Assembly (NCBI GenBank): GCA_902782465.1
Contig: CACZNH010000019.1
Span: forward strand, 1-43,337
Reading direction: 5' to 3'
Source of the DNA: an uncultured Bacteroidales bacterium
GTDB lineage: Bacteria; Bacteroidota; Bacteroidia; Bacteroidales; Muribaculaceae
Length of the DNA: 43,337 nt
The notes below the pieces were generated by a model. That model saw only the letters and a program-made list of their open reading frames with translations, was not told the DNA's origin and searched no databases. Positions 15,175-23,964 of the stretch are shown piece after piece. The position numbers and the translations under genes are program-made. Each line of letters begins with the position of its first letter. The first letter of the stretch is position 1.

Positions 15175-16098
15175 TCATTGTTGTTCTGGACTTGTCCAAA
15201 ACTTCGGTGCATCGGTGGTGATGACCTCATCAGAATCTCTTCGGGACGGAGTGAAGCCTTCGGGTACGATATTGATGTAGCGTCCCGATTCAAAAGTCTT
15301 ATCAGCACAGTCTTCCTGGAAGAAATGGAGTGTCTCCCAGCTTGAGAACCAATAAGTGTTCTTCGCCATGTATCTATAGTAGTAATCATGCTTGATGTTA
15401 GCATCCTTAAAGGCAGGATACATCACCATCTGCTCACCCGCAGCATATTTCTCACGCATTTCTAAGAGGTTGAGCGGCGTGCCGCTCTTGTCGGTACAGT
15501 AATGTCCGTCCATGTCGGCATCGATGTAGGCCCACTTACTGAGTTCAGGGAGCCACACCTCGTTCACCACATGACAGTCATTGTCGTCCTTGTCCTGTGG
15601 CAAGCAAGTCACATAACGAGCAGTCAAGCCTGCAGCCTGCATCAGCTCATAGTTGAGGATGGCATGCATGCGGCAGTTGAAGGCGGGACTCACGTCCTTG
15701 GTAAATTTCCACAGGTCTATCGCGTTAGGATGTTCAGGATTCTCATCGGGGTTATCGTGGGGGATGTTGCTGGCAACAAATTTGGAAATGGCAACTGCTT
15801 TTTCCCACGTTGTGGCATCAGAGCTATAGAGGGTATCTAATTTGAAGTATTCCCGAATTTCCTGAGCACGCGCCGAATCCCGTACAACACTAAAGTGATA
15901 TTGAACGGAATCGGGCTTGAACGACGACTGCTTCAGCAGTTCTACACGTTCGGCGAACTGGCCTTCTCTGTTGACCATCTGAATGTCAATATCATAACCA
16001 TGCGAATCAAGGTACCATAACCTGCCCACAACCAACATGCCAATAAGGGCAAAGATGCCTACAATAACATATAAAAGGTATTTCAAGAATTTCATCAT
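15175..16098 (-). CDS. membrane-anchored transglutaminase-like protein
   Basis: A 307-residue protein with an N-terminal transmembrane segment (residues 6-27) and a transglutaminase/papain-like core. The likely catalytic Cys is in SPAFNCRMHAILNYE, the His in DCHVVNEVW and the Asp in WAYIDADMDG. Such bacterial domains act as peptidases, amidases or transferases outside the membrane; the substrate is unknown. It lies 18 bp from radC and 51 bp from the lipoprotein flavodoxin, so co-transcription is likely. Confidence 0.82.
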   Translation of the reverse strand: MMKFLKYLLYVIVGIFALIGMLVVGRLWYLDSHGYDIDIQMVNREGQFAERVELLKQSSFKPDSVQYHFSVVRDSARAQEIREYFKLDTLYSSDATTWEKAVAISKFVASNIPHDNPDENPEHPNAIDLWKFTKDVSPAFNCRMHAILNYELMQAAGLTARYVTCLPQDKDDNDCHVVNEVWLPELSKWAYIDADMDGHYCTDKSGTPLNLLEMREKYAAGEQMVMYPAFKDANIKHDYYYRYMAKNTYWFSSWETLHFFQEDCADKTFESGRYINIVPEGFTPSRRDSDEVITTDAPKFWTSPEQQ

Positions 16099-16116
16099 AT
16101 AATAATTACAATTGAA

Positions 16117-16842
16117 TTACAACAAACGGCCGTGATCGGCGTAGCTGTAGTAGCGGCCGCCGCGGCACACGATGATGTGGTCCACCAGCTGGATGTCCAT
16201 GACCTTGCAGGCCTGGTGGACGCGCTCGGTCAAGCGGTCGTCCTGCGTGCTGGGGTTGGGGTTGTCGCTGGGATGGTTGTGCGCCAGGATGATGCCCGAT
16301 GACAGGCGCTCGATGGCGGGACGCAGAATCATCTTGATATCGGCAACGGTCATCGCTGTGCCGCCGCTGCTGATGCGCACACACTCCTCGACCTGCTTGG
16401 CATGGTTGAGCAGGACGACCATGATTTCCTCGTGGTCGAGGTCGTTCATGCGCGAGCGCAGGTATTTGTAGGCATCGCCGCTGCTCCCGATTTTAAAGCG
16501 GTCGTCAAATTCCTCCCGCTGGTAGCGGCGCGCCAGTTCCAGTGCTGCAAGGATTTCGATGGCCTTGACCTCGCCGATGCCGTGATAGTTCTTCACCAGG
16601 TTGTTGATGCCCTTGCGGGCGATTTCGTAGAGTTTGTCGTTGTTGTCGCGCAGGATGCGCTGGCACAGGTCGACGACCGACTCGCCCGGCGTGCCCACCC
16701 TGAGCAGGATGGCCAGCAGCTCGGCAGTCGATAGGCTATCGAAGCCGTGCTTTTTGGCCTTCTCACGCGGGCGGTCTTCCTCGGGGACAGTCCCCTTGAT
16801 GCTGCGCGTCCCCACCAACTTGCTATTTTCTTTTTCCTCCAT
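16117..16842 (-). CDS. radC: RadC/UPF0758 family JAB-domain protein
   Basis: A 241-residue protein with an N-terminal helix-hairpin-helix region (GINNLVKNYHGIGEVKAIEIL, residues 78-98) and a C-terminal JAB/MPN metalloprotease-like domain. Zinc ligands are His188 and His190 with Asp201 in AHNHPSDNPNPSTQDD. The historic DNA-repair name is doubtful; the molecular role is not established. A nonamer repeat array begins one base before the ATG. Confidence 0.93.
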   Translation of the reverse strand: MEEKENSKLVGTRSIKGTVPEEDRPREKAKKHGFDSLSTAELLAILLRVGTPGESVVDLCQRILRDNNDKLYEIARKGINNLVKNYHGIGEVKAIEILAALELARRYQREEFDDRFKIGSSGDAYKYLRSRMNDLDHEEIMVVLLNHAKQVEECVRISSGGTAMTVADIKMILRPAIERLSSGIILAHNHPSDNPNPSTQDDRLTERVHQACKVMDIQLVDHIIVCRGGRYYSYADHGRLL

Positions 16843-16887
16843 CGTGGATGAAACGGATATAACGGGAATTACGGATGCTACGGAATA
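16843..16887. repeat. nonamer tandem array, AACGGA core
   Basis: Units start at 16843, 16852, 16861, 16870 and 16879, every 9 bases, with the same AACGGA-like core as the array at 2767-2835. It forms the leader directly upstream of the radC start codon. Confidence 0.8.
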
Positions 16888-16904
16888 ATGCTAACTCTCA
16901 ACCT

Positions 16905-17900
16905 CTATTTGCCTTTGCGCATGGCCACCTCCTGGTTGATGTCACGACCGTGCTTCAACAGGATTTTCCACACGTAGGCCTTAATGAATCCCCAGCCGTA
17001 ACTGCACAGCTGGGTGAAACTCGTGGCCACGGCGAGGGTGGCGATTTTCAGGCTGCGTGTCTCGATAAGGGCGGCCACCCACAGCATCGCCGCATAAAGC
17101 AGGATGGGCAGGATGAACCACCACTTCCACAGCGAGAGCAAGAGCAGCAACACGCAGCCGATAAGGAACACAGCTGGCAGGCAGTGCACAGCCTTGAGGC
17201 TGTCGGGGTAGAGCAGCTTGAGCGTGATGCGCGACATACCGAAGACGTAGGTCTGGCGGGCGAACTTGCTGAGGCTGGTGCGGCGCTTGTGATAGACAAA
17301 TGCAGAACGGATGAGGCGGATGTCGAAGCCCGCCTGTCGCACTCGTGTGCTCATGTCGATGTCCTCGCTGAACATCTCGCGGAAGCCGCCCACCTTGTTA
17401 TATACCTCGCGTGAGTAGCCCATATTGAACGAGCGGGGCACGAATTTCTCCATCTGCACCTTGCCGCCACGGATTCCGCCCGTGGTCAGGAACGAGGTCA
17501 TCGAGAAGGAAATCGCCTTCTGCACATCGGTGAAGTCGTCGCTTGCCGCATCGGGACCGCCAAAGCACGGCACGTAGTTGTTGGCCAACTCGTCGCCCAG
17601 CGTCTTGAAGTAGTCGGGCGGGATGACGCAGTCGCTGTCAAAGAAGACAAAATATTGGCCCGTGGCATGCTCCAGGCCGAAGTTGCGGGCGATGGAGCGT
17701 CCCTCGTTGGCTTTATAGAAATAGCGCAGGTCCAGCTCGCTGCTGTAACGCAGGGCGATGTCCTCACACGGGTCGGTCGAGCCGTCCTCGACCAGTATAA
17801 TCTCAAAATCCTTGTCGGTCTGCAGGGTGAGGCTCCTCAACAGGTCCTCCACCTCGTCACGCCGGTTATATACCGGCACAATCACTGAAAAATAAGGCAT
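16905..17900 (-). CDS. family 2 glycosyltransferase, membrane-bound
   Basis: A 331-residue GT2 enzyme. MPYFSVIVPVYNRRDEV opens the GT-A fold, EIILVEDGSTD binds the nucleotide sugar, FFDSDCVIPP holds the DxD metal site and FREMFSEDIDMSTRVRQAGFD supplies the ED acceptor motif. Two to three C-terminal transmembrane helices (HCLPAVFLIGCVLLLLLSL and the following ones) anchor it. The sugar and acceptor are unknown; surface polysaccharide is likely. An open frame extends 17 codons upstream but contains the promoter, so the ATG at 17900 is preferred. Confidence 0.9.
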   Translation of the reverse strand: MPYFSVIVPVYNRRDEVEDLLRSLTLQTDKDFEIILVEDGSTDPCEDIALRYSSELDLRYFYKANEGRSIARNFGLEHATGQYFVFFDSDCVIPPDYFKTLGDELANNYVPCFGGPDAASDDFTDVQKAISFSMTSFLTTGGIRGGKVQMEKFVPRSFNMGYSREVYNKVGGFREMFSEDIDMSTRVRQAGFDIRLIRSAFVYHKRRTSLSKFARQTYVFGMSRITLKLLYPDSLKAVHCLPAVFLIGCVLLLLLSLWKWWFILPILLYAAMLWVAALIETRSLKIATLAVATSFTQLCSYGWGFIKAYVWKILLKHGRDINQEVAMRKGK

Positions 17901-17928
17901 CTCAATTCCAGAGTTAAGTTTCTTTTCG

Positions 17929-17936
17929 CAAAAGTA
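17929..17936 (-). promoter_or_regulatory. -7 element of the glycosyltransferase-radC gene run
   Basis: Leftward TACTTTTG, with CG following, fits TAnnTTTG. It lies 29 bp before the chosen ATG and inside the longer frame. Confidence 0.6.
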
Positions 17937-18005
17937 CAAATTTGCTACCACATAACATCTTCTTCTTGATAAAAAACGGCTTGTGATGAAAAAAAAAGGT
18001 CACTA

Positions 18006-18037
18006 TTTGCTAGCTTTCGAGAACATGACTATCTTTG
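18006..18037 (+). promoter_or_regulatory. promoter of the acyltransferase gene
   Basis: TTTG at 18006-18009, a 20-base spacer and TATCTTTG at 18030-18037: one of the best consensus matches in the window. Confidence 0.8.
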
Positions 18038-18063
18038 CATCGTTGATTGTGTGGCTCTATTCG

Positions 18064-18096
18064 ATGCAACACATGGCATTAAAAAAGGGTAATTGA
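18064..18096 (+). CDS. possible 10-residue upstream peptide
   Basis: After the promoter the first ATG opens an 11-codon frame (MQHMALKKGN, stop TGA at 18094-18096), ending three bases before the TTG start of the acyltransferase. It could couple ribosomes to the weak TTG start. It may equally be chance. Confidence 0.3.
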   Translation: MQHMALKKGN

Positions 18097-18099
18097 GAC

Positions 18100-19176
18100 T
18101 TGGTAAGATTTGACAAGGAAATAACGAGGATAGTAAAGGGTTTTGCCCTTATCTTCATGATGCTATTGCATTGCTACAACAAAACCAATTATGACGTAGC
18201 ATTGGATTATAGCTATTTCCCATTCTACGGCATTAACTACTCCTTCAAGATTTGTGTCGCCATGTTCACGTTCATGGTGGGATATGGATATGCCTTCTCC
18301 AGAACCAAGGATTTGAAGTATGGCCTGCAGCACACCAAGCGGCTGATTATCCCTTACTGGACCATATTGTTCCTGTTCTCGTTGCCGTTCTGTTTAGATG
18401 CTGTTCTTGAGAATGGCCTGAAAATCTTTATCTACAATCTCTTCGGCATCACTGATACCCGATGGGACACGGTGGTGTACCTCAAATTCGGGTGGTTTGT
18501 GTATTTCTATATCTACGCGATGGTCGTTATGCCCTTCGTCTCACGGTTTATAGATAAACGCCCTGTCCTGAACTCCATCATCGCCATCATTGCTTTTTTG
18601 GGCCTGGGTTATGTTGTTCATTCCATACCGCAGTTATTGGCATTAACAGGTATCGTTGTTTCTCCTATAGGCAAAACCACTCTGCCGTTATCCTTCTTTT
18701 ATTGTCTGATTATGACACCCACGGTGATTTTGGGCTATCTGTTTGCGCATCAAGGCTATTATGAGAAGATTAACATTGGCCGTCTGCCCAAATTCCTTGT
18801 TTGCTTGATTTGTGTGTCAATCATAGTCTTGATAATCGCCAAATTGCGTCCTTTCACGCTGAGGTTCTATAATCCCTTCAATCTTGATTTCTTTTATGCG
18901 CCGATTATGATTGGTGCGATTGCTGTCCTGTTCAACACATACAAATGGCCGTATCTCAGGACAGTTTTCTCCAAGATAGGCGAGCTCAGCATGTATATGT
19001 GGTTCCTCCACGGCCTGTTTTACACCGAAGGCGTCAGAAGGTTCTATCAGCCTGCAATCACCATTTTCAATGACGTGAATCTGGTGGTCATTTGGACAAT
19101 CACGCTAACCTTCTTTGCCGCGTGGTTGTTGAAAACCATCGTTGACGCGGTATTGAAACGGCTGTCAGTCAACTGA
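18100..19176 (+). CDS. acyltransferase family 3 membrane protein
   Basis: A 358-residue integral membrane protein with about ten hydrophobic helices. It resembles the acyltransferase-3 (OafA/NodX) family that O-acylates surface sugars: the first helix carries the expected His in IVKGFALIFMMLLHCYNKTNY, and RLIIPYWTILFLF follows the second helix. The start is TTG at 18100; no ATG lies before the first helix, and the frame from TTG gives the family-like N terminus. Proximity to the divergent GT2 gene fits a role in surface glycan decoration, which is inference. Confidence 0.82.
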   Translation: MVRFDKEITRIVKGFALIFMMLLHCYNKTNYDVALDYSYFPFYGINYSFKICVAMFTFMVGYGYAFSRTKDLKYGLQHTKRLIIPYWTILFLFSLPFCLDAVLENGLKIFIYNLFGITDTRWDTVVYLKFGWFVYFYIYAMVVMPFVSRFIDKRPVLNSIIAIIAFLGLGYVVHSIPQLLALTGIVVSPIGKTTLPLSFFYCLIMTPTVILGYLFAHQGYYEKINIGRLPKFLVCLICVSIIVLIIAKLRPFTLRFYNPFNLDFFYAPIMIGAIAVLFNTYKWPYLRTVFSKIGELSMYMWFLHGLFYTEGVRRFYQPAITIFNDVNLVVIWTITLTFFAAWLLKTIVDAVLKRLSVN

Positions 19177-19201
19177 TTTAAAATCGGCTATTTGCGCTTA
19201 T

Positions 19202-20572
19202 TCAATGGTTTGTTTGTGTCGTCTCGGGCTCTTGTCGGGAGAGTTTGAAGCGTTGCATGATGATGACGGCGACGAGGAATGAAGCTAAGTCGCTGGCGGG
19301 CAGTGATGCCCAAACGCCGTCGAGTCCCCACATAGCCGAGAAGAGTAACAACATCGGTAACAGGAAAATCAGTTGGCGCGAGAGCGACATGAAGATGCTG
19401 ATGCGCACCTTGCCGATGGTCTGGAAGAAGTTGGTGATGACCGCCTGATAGCCGATGACGGGGAAGACGAGCATGTTGATGCGGATGCCGCGTACGGCAA
19501 TGTCGATTAGGTTTTGATCATCACTGAACATGTGCACGCAGGCTTTCGGGAAAACCTCGCCGATAATCCAGCCGACCGTCATGGCGATGACCGAGGCGGT
19601 GACGGTGAGCTTCAGTACATGCTTGACGCGGTCCATATTGCGGGCACCGTAATTGTAGCCGGCGATGGGCTGGAATCCCTGGCAGATGCCGATGATGACC
19701 ATGAAGAAGACGAAGCCCAAGCGGTTGGCGATGCTGTAGGCTCCCACGGCAAGGTCCCCGCCATATTTCATCAGGGCGTTATTCATGAAGATGGCGACCA
19801 CGCAACCTGTGATCTGCATGGCAAACGGCGAGATGCCGATGCTCACGATGTCCTTGACGATGACCCGGGCCGGCTTGAGGAAACGCCACTCCAAGTGAAG
19901 CAGTTCGCGCTGACGGCTGAATTGCCACAGCTGCCAGCTTAGGACAATGACTTGTGCTAGAATAGTAGCGATTGCCGCGCCCTTGATGCCCATGTGCAGG
20001 GGCCAGATGAAGATGGGGTCGAGGATGGTGTTCAACACCACTGTGACAATGGTGGCTATCATGGCCGCTCGTGGCTTGCTGGCTGAGCGCAAAGCGGCAT
20101 TCAGTCCCAGGTAGAGGTGGGTCACCACATTACCTGCCGACAGGATGAACATGTACTCCCGTGCATGGGGCAGCGTCTGCTCGCTGGCACCGAAGAACGT
20201 CAGAATCTCGTCCAGGAAAATGATCGACACGATACCCACCAGCAGACCCGTGATGATGTTCAGGGCGACCATGTTGCCCAGCACATTGTTGGCCTTGTCA
20301 TACTGGCGCTGTCCCAGACGCAGCGACATCAGGGTGGAGCCGCCGATGCCGACAGCCGCGCCAAATGCGGCGCCGATGTTCATCAGCGGGAAAGATATGC
20401 CCAGTGCAGCCAGCGCCATCGAACCCACGCCGTGGCCGATGAAGATGCTGTCCACCATGTTATATAGCGACGATGCCGTCATCGCTATCACTCCGGGTAG
20501 TGCATATTGCCACAGCAGCTTGCCAATGGGCTGCGTGCCGAGAGCTAATGTCGCTTCTTTGTTATCTTTCAT
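19202..20572 (-). CDS. MATE-family multidrug efflux transporter
   Basis: A 456-residue exporter with twelve predicted helices in two related halves. LLWQYALPGVIAMTASSLYNMVDSIFIGHGVG is the typical start; AAVGIGGSTLMSLRLGQ and GFQPIAGYNYGARN are MATE signatures. Members exchange Na+ or H+ for cationic drugs or metabolites across the inner membrane; the substrate is unknown. It is a single gene with a nonamer repeat in its leader. Confidence 0.93.
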   Translation of the reverse strand: MKDNKEATLALGTQPIGKLLWQYALPGVIAMTASSLYNMVDSIFIGHGVGSMALAALGISFPLMNIGAAFGAAVGIGGSTLMSLRLGQRQYDKANNVLGNMVALNIITGLLVGIVSIIFLDEILTFFGASEQTLPHAREYMFILSAGNVVTHLYLGLNAALRSASKPRAAMIATIVTVVLNTILDPIFIWPLHMGIKGAAIATILAQVIVLSWQLWQFSRQRELLHLEWRFLKPARVIVKDIVSIGISPFAMQITGCVVAIFMNNALMKYGGDLAVGAYSIANRLGFVFFMVIIGICQGFQPIAGYNYGARNMDRVKHVLKLTVTASVIAMTVGWIIGEVFPKACVHMFSDDQNLIDIAVRGIRINMLVFPVIGYQAVITNFFQTIGKVRISIFMSLSRQLIFLLPMLLLFSAMWGLDGVWASLPASDLASFLVAVIIMQRFKLSRQEPETTQTNH

Positions 20573-20578
20573 TTAATT

Positions 20579-20614
20579 CTAGATGATCTAGAATCTCTAG
20601 TTATTCTAGAGTTA
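20579..20614. repeat. nonamer tandem array, CTAGA core
   Basis: CTAG starts at 20579, 20588, 20597 and 20606, exactly every 9 bases. It lies a few bases upstream of the MATE start codon. Confidence 0.75.
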
Positions 20615-20628
20615 AGTTCGTTTATCTT

Positions 20629-22194
20629 CTATTCTTCGATGCCGAAGCACTGCTTGATGGCATGACGGATGGCGGTAGCGTTCTCGCTGTTGCCCTTGAG
20701 GATGTTCAGGATGCCGCGGATGTAGTCGTCCTTGCTCTTGTAACCGCACAATGTGGCGACATCGCTCTCACCAATCATCTGTTTCTGGTTATAGACTTTG
20801 AGGATGCTCTCGTAGTCATTGTTGTCCTCATAGACGTGGAACTCCCGACACAGCTGGTCATACAGGCCTCGAGGGTTGATTTCGCTCACCAGCTCCACCA
20901 TGTGGTTTTCAAGGGCATTGATGCTGGTGAACTTCATGTCGATGCGCATCTCCACGTCGCGTTTCACGCGGTGGCGCACATGCATGAGCGCCTGTTGCTT
21001 GAGCTCCTTGGTAAACATGATGATGACACGCTTTTTCACCTTGGGAAATACGATGTCCGGGTTGCGGTGCTTGTGGCGGGCAACGGCACGGATGACGCCC
21101 TCAAGCATGAGGATGTTTTCCACCTCGGCTACTTCGGGCACGAGGATGTTTTTCCTGCGCAGGTATTCCACCTCCTGGTCGCTGCGGCGGTCGCGGTCCA
21201 CAATGCCGCGGCTCTCCAACTGGTGGAAATTCTGCAGGTCGCCAAACGAGCGCACCGTCTCGATGACCTTGTTGCAGCTGCCCAACGGCTTGACGGTATA
21301 TTCCGGGAAGATGAGCGGATAGAGCCTGCTGTCGATGCTGTGTTTGTCGTCACCCTCGATAAAGAGGACAGGCTTGCGGCTGCCCAGCAGGTCAAGCAAT
21401 GCCGTGTCCAGTTCACGGCTTGAACTCATCACCTCATAGTCCCACGCCATCGCCTCGGGGTCAAACTCCTTGACCCACACACACTGATTGTCGATGCGCG
21501 AGCTGGCGAATTCCACATCATGGGTGTTGTAGATGAAGGTGCAGTCGGGGCGCATCTGCTCCAGCACATTCCACAGCGTGCGCATGATGCTGCTGTGGAT
21601 AAACGTCTCGGGATCATCGACCAGGATGGCGGCATCGGGCATGGCATAGAGCACCGCCCCGATGTAGTAAAGCACTGACTTCTCGCCGTCACTCAGCCTC
21701 AACAACGGATACTTGTCCTCATAGCCCTCGCTGGTGAACATCAGTTTGCCGTTCTCGCGCAGCACCTTGTTCTTGGGGAACACCTCCTGCCACTTCTTGA
21801 CGGTGATGTCGAGCTTGGTCTTGGGGAATTCCATCTGCTCATCCATCAGCTTGTGGGCCTTGAAGTTCATCAGTTCGCGGAACTCGTCGTTGAGCATGAT
21901 GTAGAAGAGCTTGTCAAACTCGGTCTCGGCGATATTCTTGACTTGAGGGTTGGCGGCATTCATGCGGTTAAACAGGTCGTCGATAGAGCCCGGCATCACT
22001 TCAGCATTGGGCTGGGACGGGAAGAGTGCCTTTAGCGCCGAGATGCGGTAAGCCTTGTCACCCAGTTCTTTGACCAGCGCCGAGCAAAAGCGGCTTTTGC
22101 CAGCACCGTTGGCGCCTATGATGGTAATCTGTTTGGACTCAATCAGCACTTCGGGCTGATGGCCGTCCATCCTTTTGGGTAATCTGATGTCCAT
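20629..22194 (-). CDS. AAA/ABC-type ATPase fused to DUF4435 (TOPRIM-like), PARIS-like
   Basis: A 521-residue two-domain protein. Residues 1-240 form an ABC-like AAA ATPase: Walker A GANGAGKS at 27-34, signature LRLSDGEKS at 165-173, Walker B ILVDDPE at 190-196 and a THD switch at 224-226. From about 265 comes a DUF4435/TOPRIM-like domain with FIEGDD (Glu280), VDRDR (Asp333, Asp335) and EVAEVEN (355-361). In PARIS phage defence, AriA (ATPase) and AriB (DUF4435 nuclease) have these domains and are sometimes fused. A housekeeping overcoming-lysogeny-defect-like role is the alternative. The longer upstream frame (to 22317) is not family-like, so ATG 22194 is used. It is a single gene among core neighbours. 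Confidence 0.8.
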   Translation of the reverse strand: MDIRLPKRMDGHQPEVLIESKQITIIGANGAGKSRFCSALVKELGDKAYRISALKALFPSQPNAEVMPGSIDDLFNRMNAANPQVKNIAETEFDKLFYIMLNDEFRELMNFKAHKLMDEQMEFPKTKLDITVKKWQEVFPKNKVLRENGKLMFTSEGYEDKYPLLRLSDGEKSVLYYIGAVLYAMPDAAILVDDPETFIHSSIMRTLWNVLEQMRPDCTFIYNTHDVEFASSRIDNQCVWVKEFDPEAMAWDYEVMSSSRELDTALLDLLGSRKPVLFIEGDDKHSIDSRLYPLIFPEYTVKPLGSCNKVIETVRSFGDLQNFHQLESRGIVDRDRRSDQEVEYLRRKNILVPEVAEVENILMLEGVIRAVARHKHRNPDIVFPKVKKRVIIMFTKELKQQALMHVRHRVKRDVEMRIDMKFTSINALENHMVELVSEINPRGLYDQLCREFHVYEDNNDYESILKVYNQKQMIGESDVATLCGYKSKDDYIRGILNILKGNSENATAIRHAIKQCFGIEE

Positions 22195-22324
22195 ATTGTC
22201 AATCGTTTTGTTCCAATCGGGTAAAATTAGACATTTTTTCCCATAGCACCAACGTTTTTGCCCCCAAAGTGCCGAAAAGAGCATTTTTTCACGTCTTTTG
22301 CCATATCCCAAAAGCATTTTACAC

Positions 22325-22332
22325 TACCTTTG
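22325..22332 (+). promoter_or_regulatory. -7 element of the permease gene
   Basis: TACCTTTG followed by CC. TTTG at 22297-22300 may be the -33 element with a long 24-base spacer. The ATG at 22341 would be almost leaderless. Confidence 0.6.
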
Positions 22333-22340
22333 CCTTCGTT

Positions 22341-23587
22341 ATGATGGAATATGTGAATGCTTTTGTGTCGATGTTGAACGGCATGTCGCCGTATCTGTTG
22401 TTGGGTTTCCTGATAGCGGGGGTGCTGCATGCTTTTGTGCCGTCAGCAATCTATAGCCGCTATCTGGCGGGAACGGGGCTGCGGTCGGTGGTTACTGCGG
22501 CGGCTTTCGGCATCCCGTTGCCGCTGTGTTCGTGCGGTGTGCTGCCCACGGCGGTAGCATTGCGCCGCAGTGGGGCCTCGCGTGCCGCCTCGACATCATT
22601 CCTCATCGCCACACCTCAGACGGGTGTCGATAGCATTGCAGCGACCTATTCGATGATGGGTCTGCCCTTTGCCATCCTGCGGCCTGTGGCGGCGCTGGTG
22701 ACGTCGTTGATAGGCGGATTGGCCGTCGGCCATTGGGAGCGCAAGGGCGCACTCGGCGATGTGCAGGAGGATGCCAACTATGAGTTCAGCGAGTTGCCCA
22801 AGGGCTTCTGGAACAAGGTGCTGGAAACGCTGAAGTACGGCTTTTTCGACATGATGCAAAGCATCGGGCGCTGGTTGCTGTTGGGCTTGGTCATCGCCAC
22901 GCTCATCACCGTGCTGTTGCCCGACAACTTCTTCTCGACCTACGCCCGCTGGCCGCTGTTGAATATGTTCATCATTGTGCTGGTGGCTGTGCCGATGTAT
23001 GTCTGCGCCACGGGGTCCATCCCGATTGCTGCCGCGTTGATGCTCAAGGGAATGTCTCCCGGCTGTGCCCTGGTGTTGCTGATGGCGGGTCCTGCTGCCA
23101 ATGTGGCGTCGATGTTTGTCGTCAACAATGCCTTCGGTCGAAAGGCTACTATCGTCTATCTGCTTTCCATCATTGGCGGGGCAATGGGCTTTGGCATCAT
23201 TGTGGATTACTGGCCAGGGCTGCGCGAGGTGTTTGTCAATGCTTTGCCCTGCCATGTCATGCAGCATCACATGGATGTCTCATGGTTCAATACTGCCTGC
23301 AGCATCTTCCTGCTTGGCATGATTGTAGTGGCCTTGAACGCGAAATACTGGAAATCTTATCAAATCAAACGTCATAAAACCAATACAATGAAGGAATTTA
23401 AAGTAAAGGGCATGATGTGCCCCCACTGCAAGGCCAATGTGGAAAAAGGCCTTTCCGCCCTGCCCGGTGTGGAAAAAGTAACTGTTGACCTTGCCAAGGG
23501 TACCGCCCTCGTCGAAGGCTTCGTCCCCGACCAGCTCATCATCGACTGCATCGAGGACCTGGGCTACGAAGTAGTTAGGAGTTAGGA
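22341..23587 (+). CDS. metal efflux permease (DUF318, SO_0444 family) fused to HMA domain
   Basis: A 414-residue protein. Residues 1-335 are a polytopic permease of the PF03773 group, with the metal-binding GIPLPLCSCGVLPTAVALRRSGAS (Cys63, Cys65) and TSFLIATPQTGVDS; relatives export Cu or Zn. A linker then leads to a 65-residue heavy-metal-associated domain with GMMCPHC (Cys360, Cys363). The HMA part has its own internal ATG at 23388, so it may also be made separately. Frames upstream of 22341 contain the promoter. The last codons (Val-Val-Arg-Ser-stop) are encoded by heptamer repeats; the final bases here include the TAG stop. Confidence 0.87.
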
Positions 23588-23605
23588 GTTAGAAGTTAGG
23601 AGTTA
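23574..23605. repeat. heptamer array, GTTAGGA unit (left flank)
   Basis: Four full units (GTTAGGA, GTTAGGA, GTTAGAA, GTTAGGA) plus GTTA. The first units encode the permease C terminus and stop; the last A is the A of the next gene's ATG. The inverted counterpart lies at 23965-23985. Confidence 0.9.
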
Positions 23606-23910
23606 TGTCAGATAGTGTTATTCGTGAAAAAAGTAAGCTATTTGCCATTCGCATAGTGAGGTTGTATCGTCATTTGTGTGATGAAAAGAAAGAATGGATT
23701 CTTTCAAAGCAAATGTTGCGTAGTGGTACAAGCATTGGAGCCAATGTGGTTGAAGCACAAGCTGCTGTAAGCAAAAAAGACTTTCTTGCCAAAATGTATA
23801 TTTCCTTTAAGGAGTGCTGCGAAACAGAGCACTGGCTTGAGCTGCTTCACGAAACTGGTTATCTTGCCGATGCTGAATTTGAGTCAATCAATCAAGACAA
23901 CATCACTTAA
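23605..23910 (+). CDS. four-helix-bundle protein (23S rRNA intervening-sequence protein family)
   Basis: A 101-residue protein of the S23/IVP family: IREKSKLFAIRIVRLYRHL, WILSKQMLRSGTSIGANVVEA, KDFLAKMYISFKECCETEHW and LELLHETGYL are hallmark segments. The family is encoded inside 23S rRNA intervening sequences and as free-standing genes; molecular function is unclear, with RNA or nucleic-acid binding suggested. It is shorter than usual: a TAA at 23908 is followed in frame by 20 codons (beginning KKMLSSITFTT) that look like the missing last helix. Heptamer arrays in opposite orientation flank it on both sides. Confidence 0.85.
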   Translation: MSDSVIREKSKLFAIRIVRLYRHLCDEKKEWILSKQMLRSGTSIGANVVEAQAAVSKKDFLAKMYISFKECCETEHWLELLHETGYLADAEFESINQDNIT

Positions 23911-23964
23911 AAGAAAATGCTCAGTAGCATCACCTTCACAACTTCTAATAATCTAAAAAAAGAC

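Noticed and set aside
23605-23910. Four-helix-bundle gene as the Avd accessory protein of a diversity-generating retroelement
   Set aside because: No reverse transcriptase, template repeat or variable repeat is nearby; sequence fits the S23/IVP branch better.
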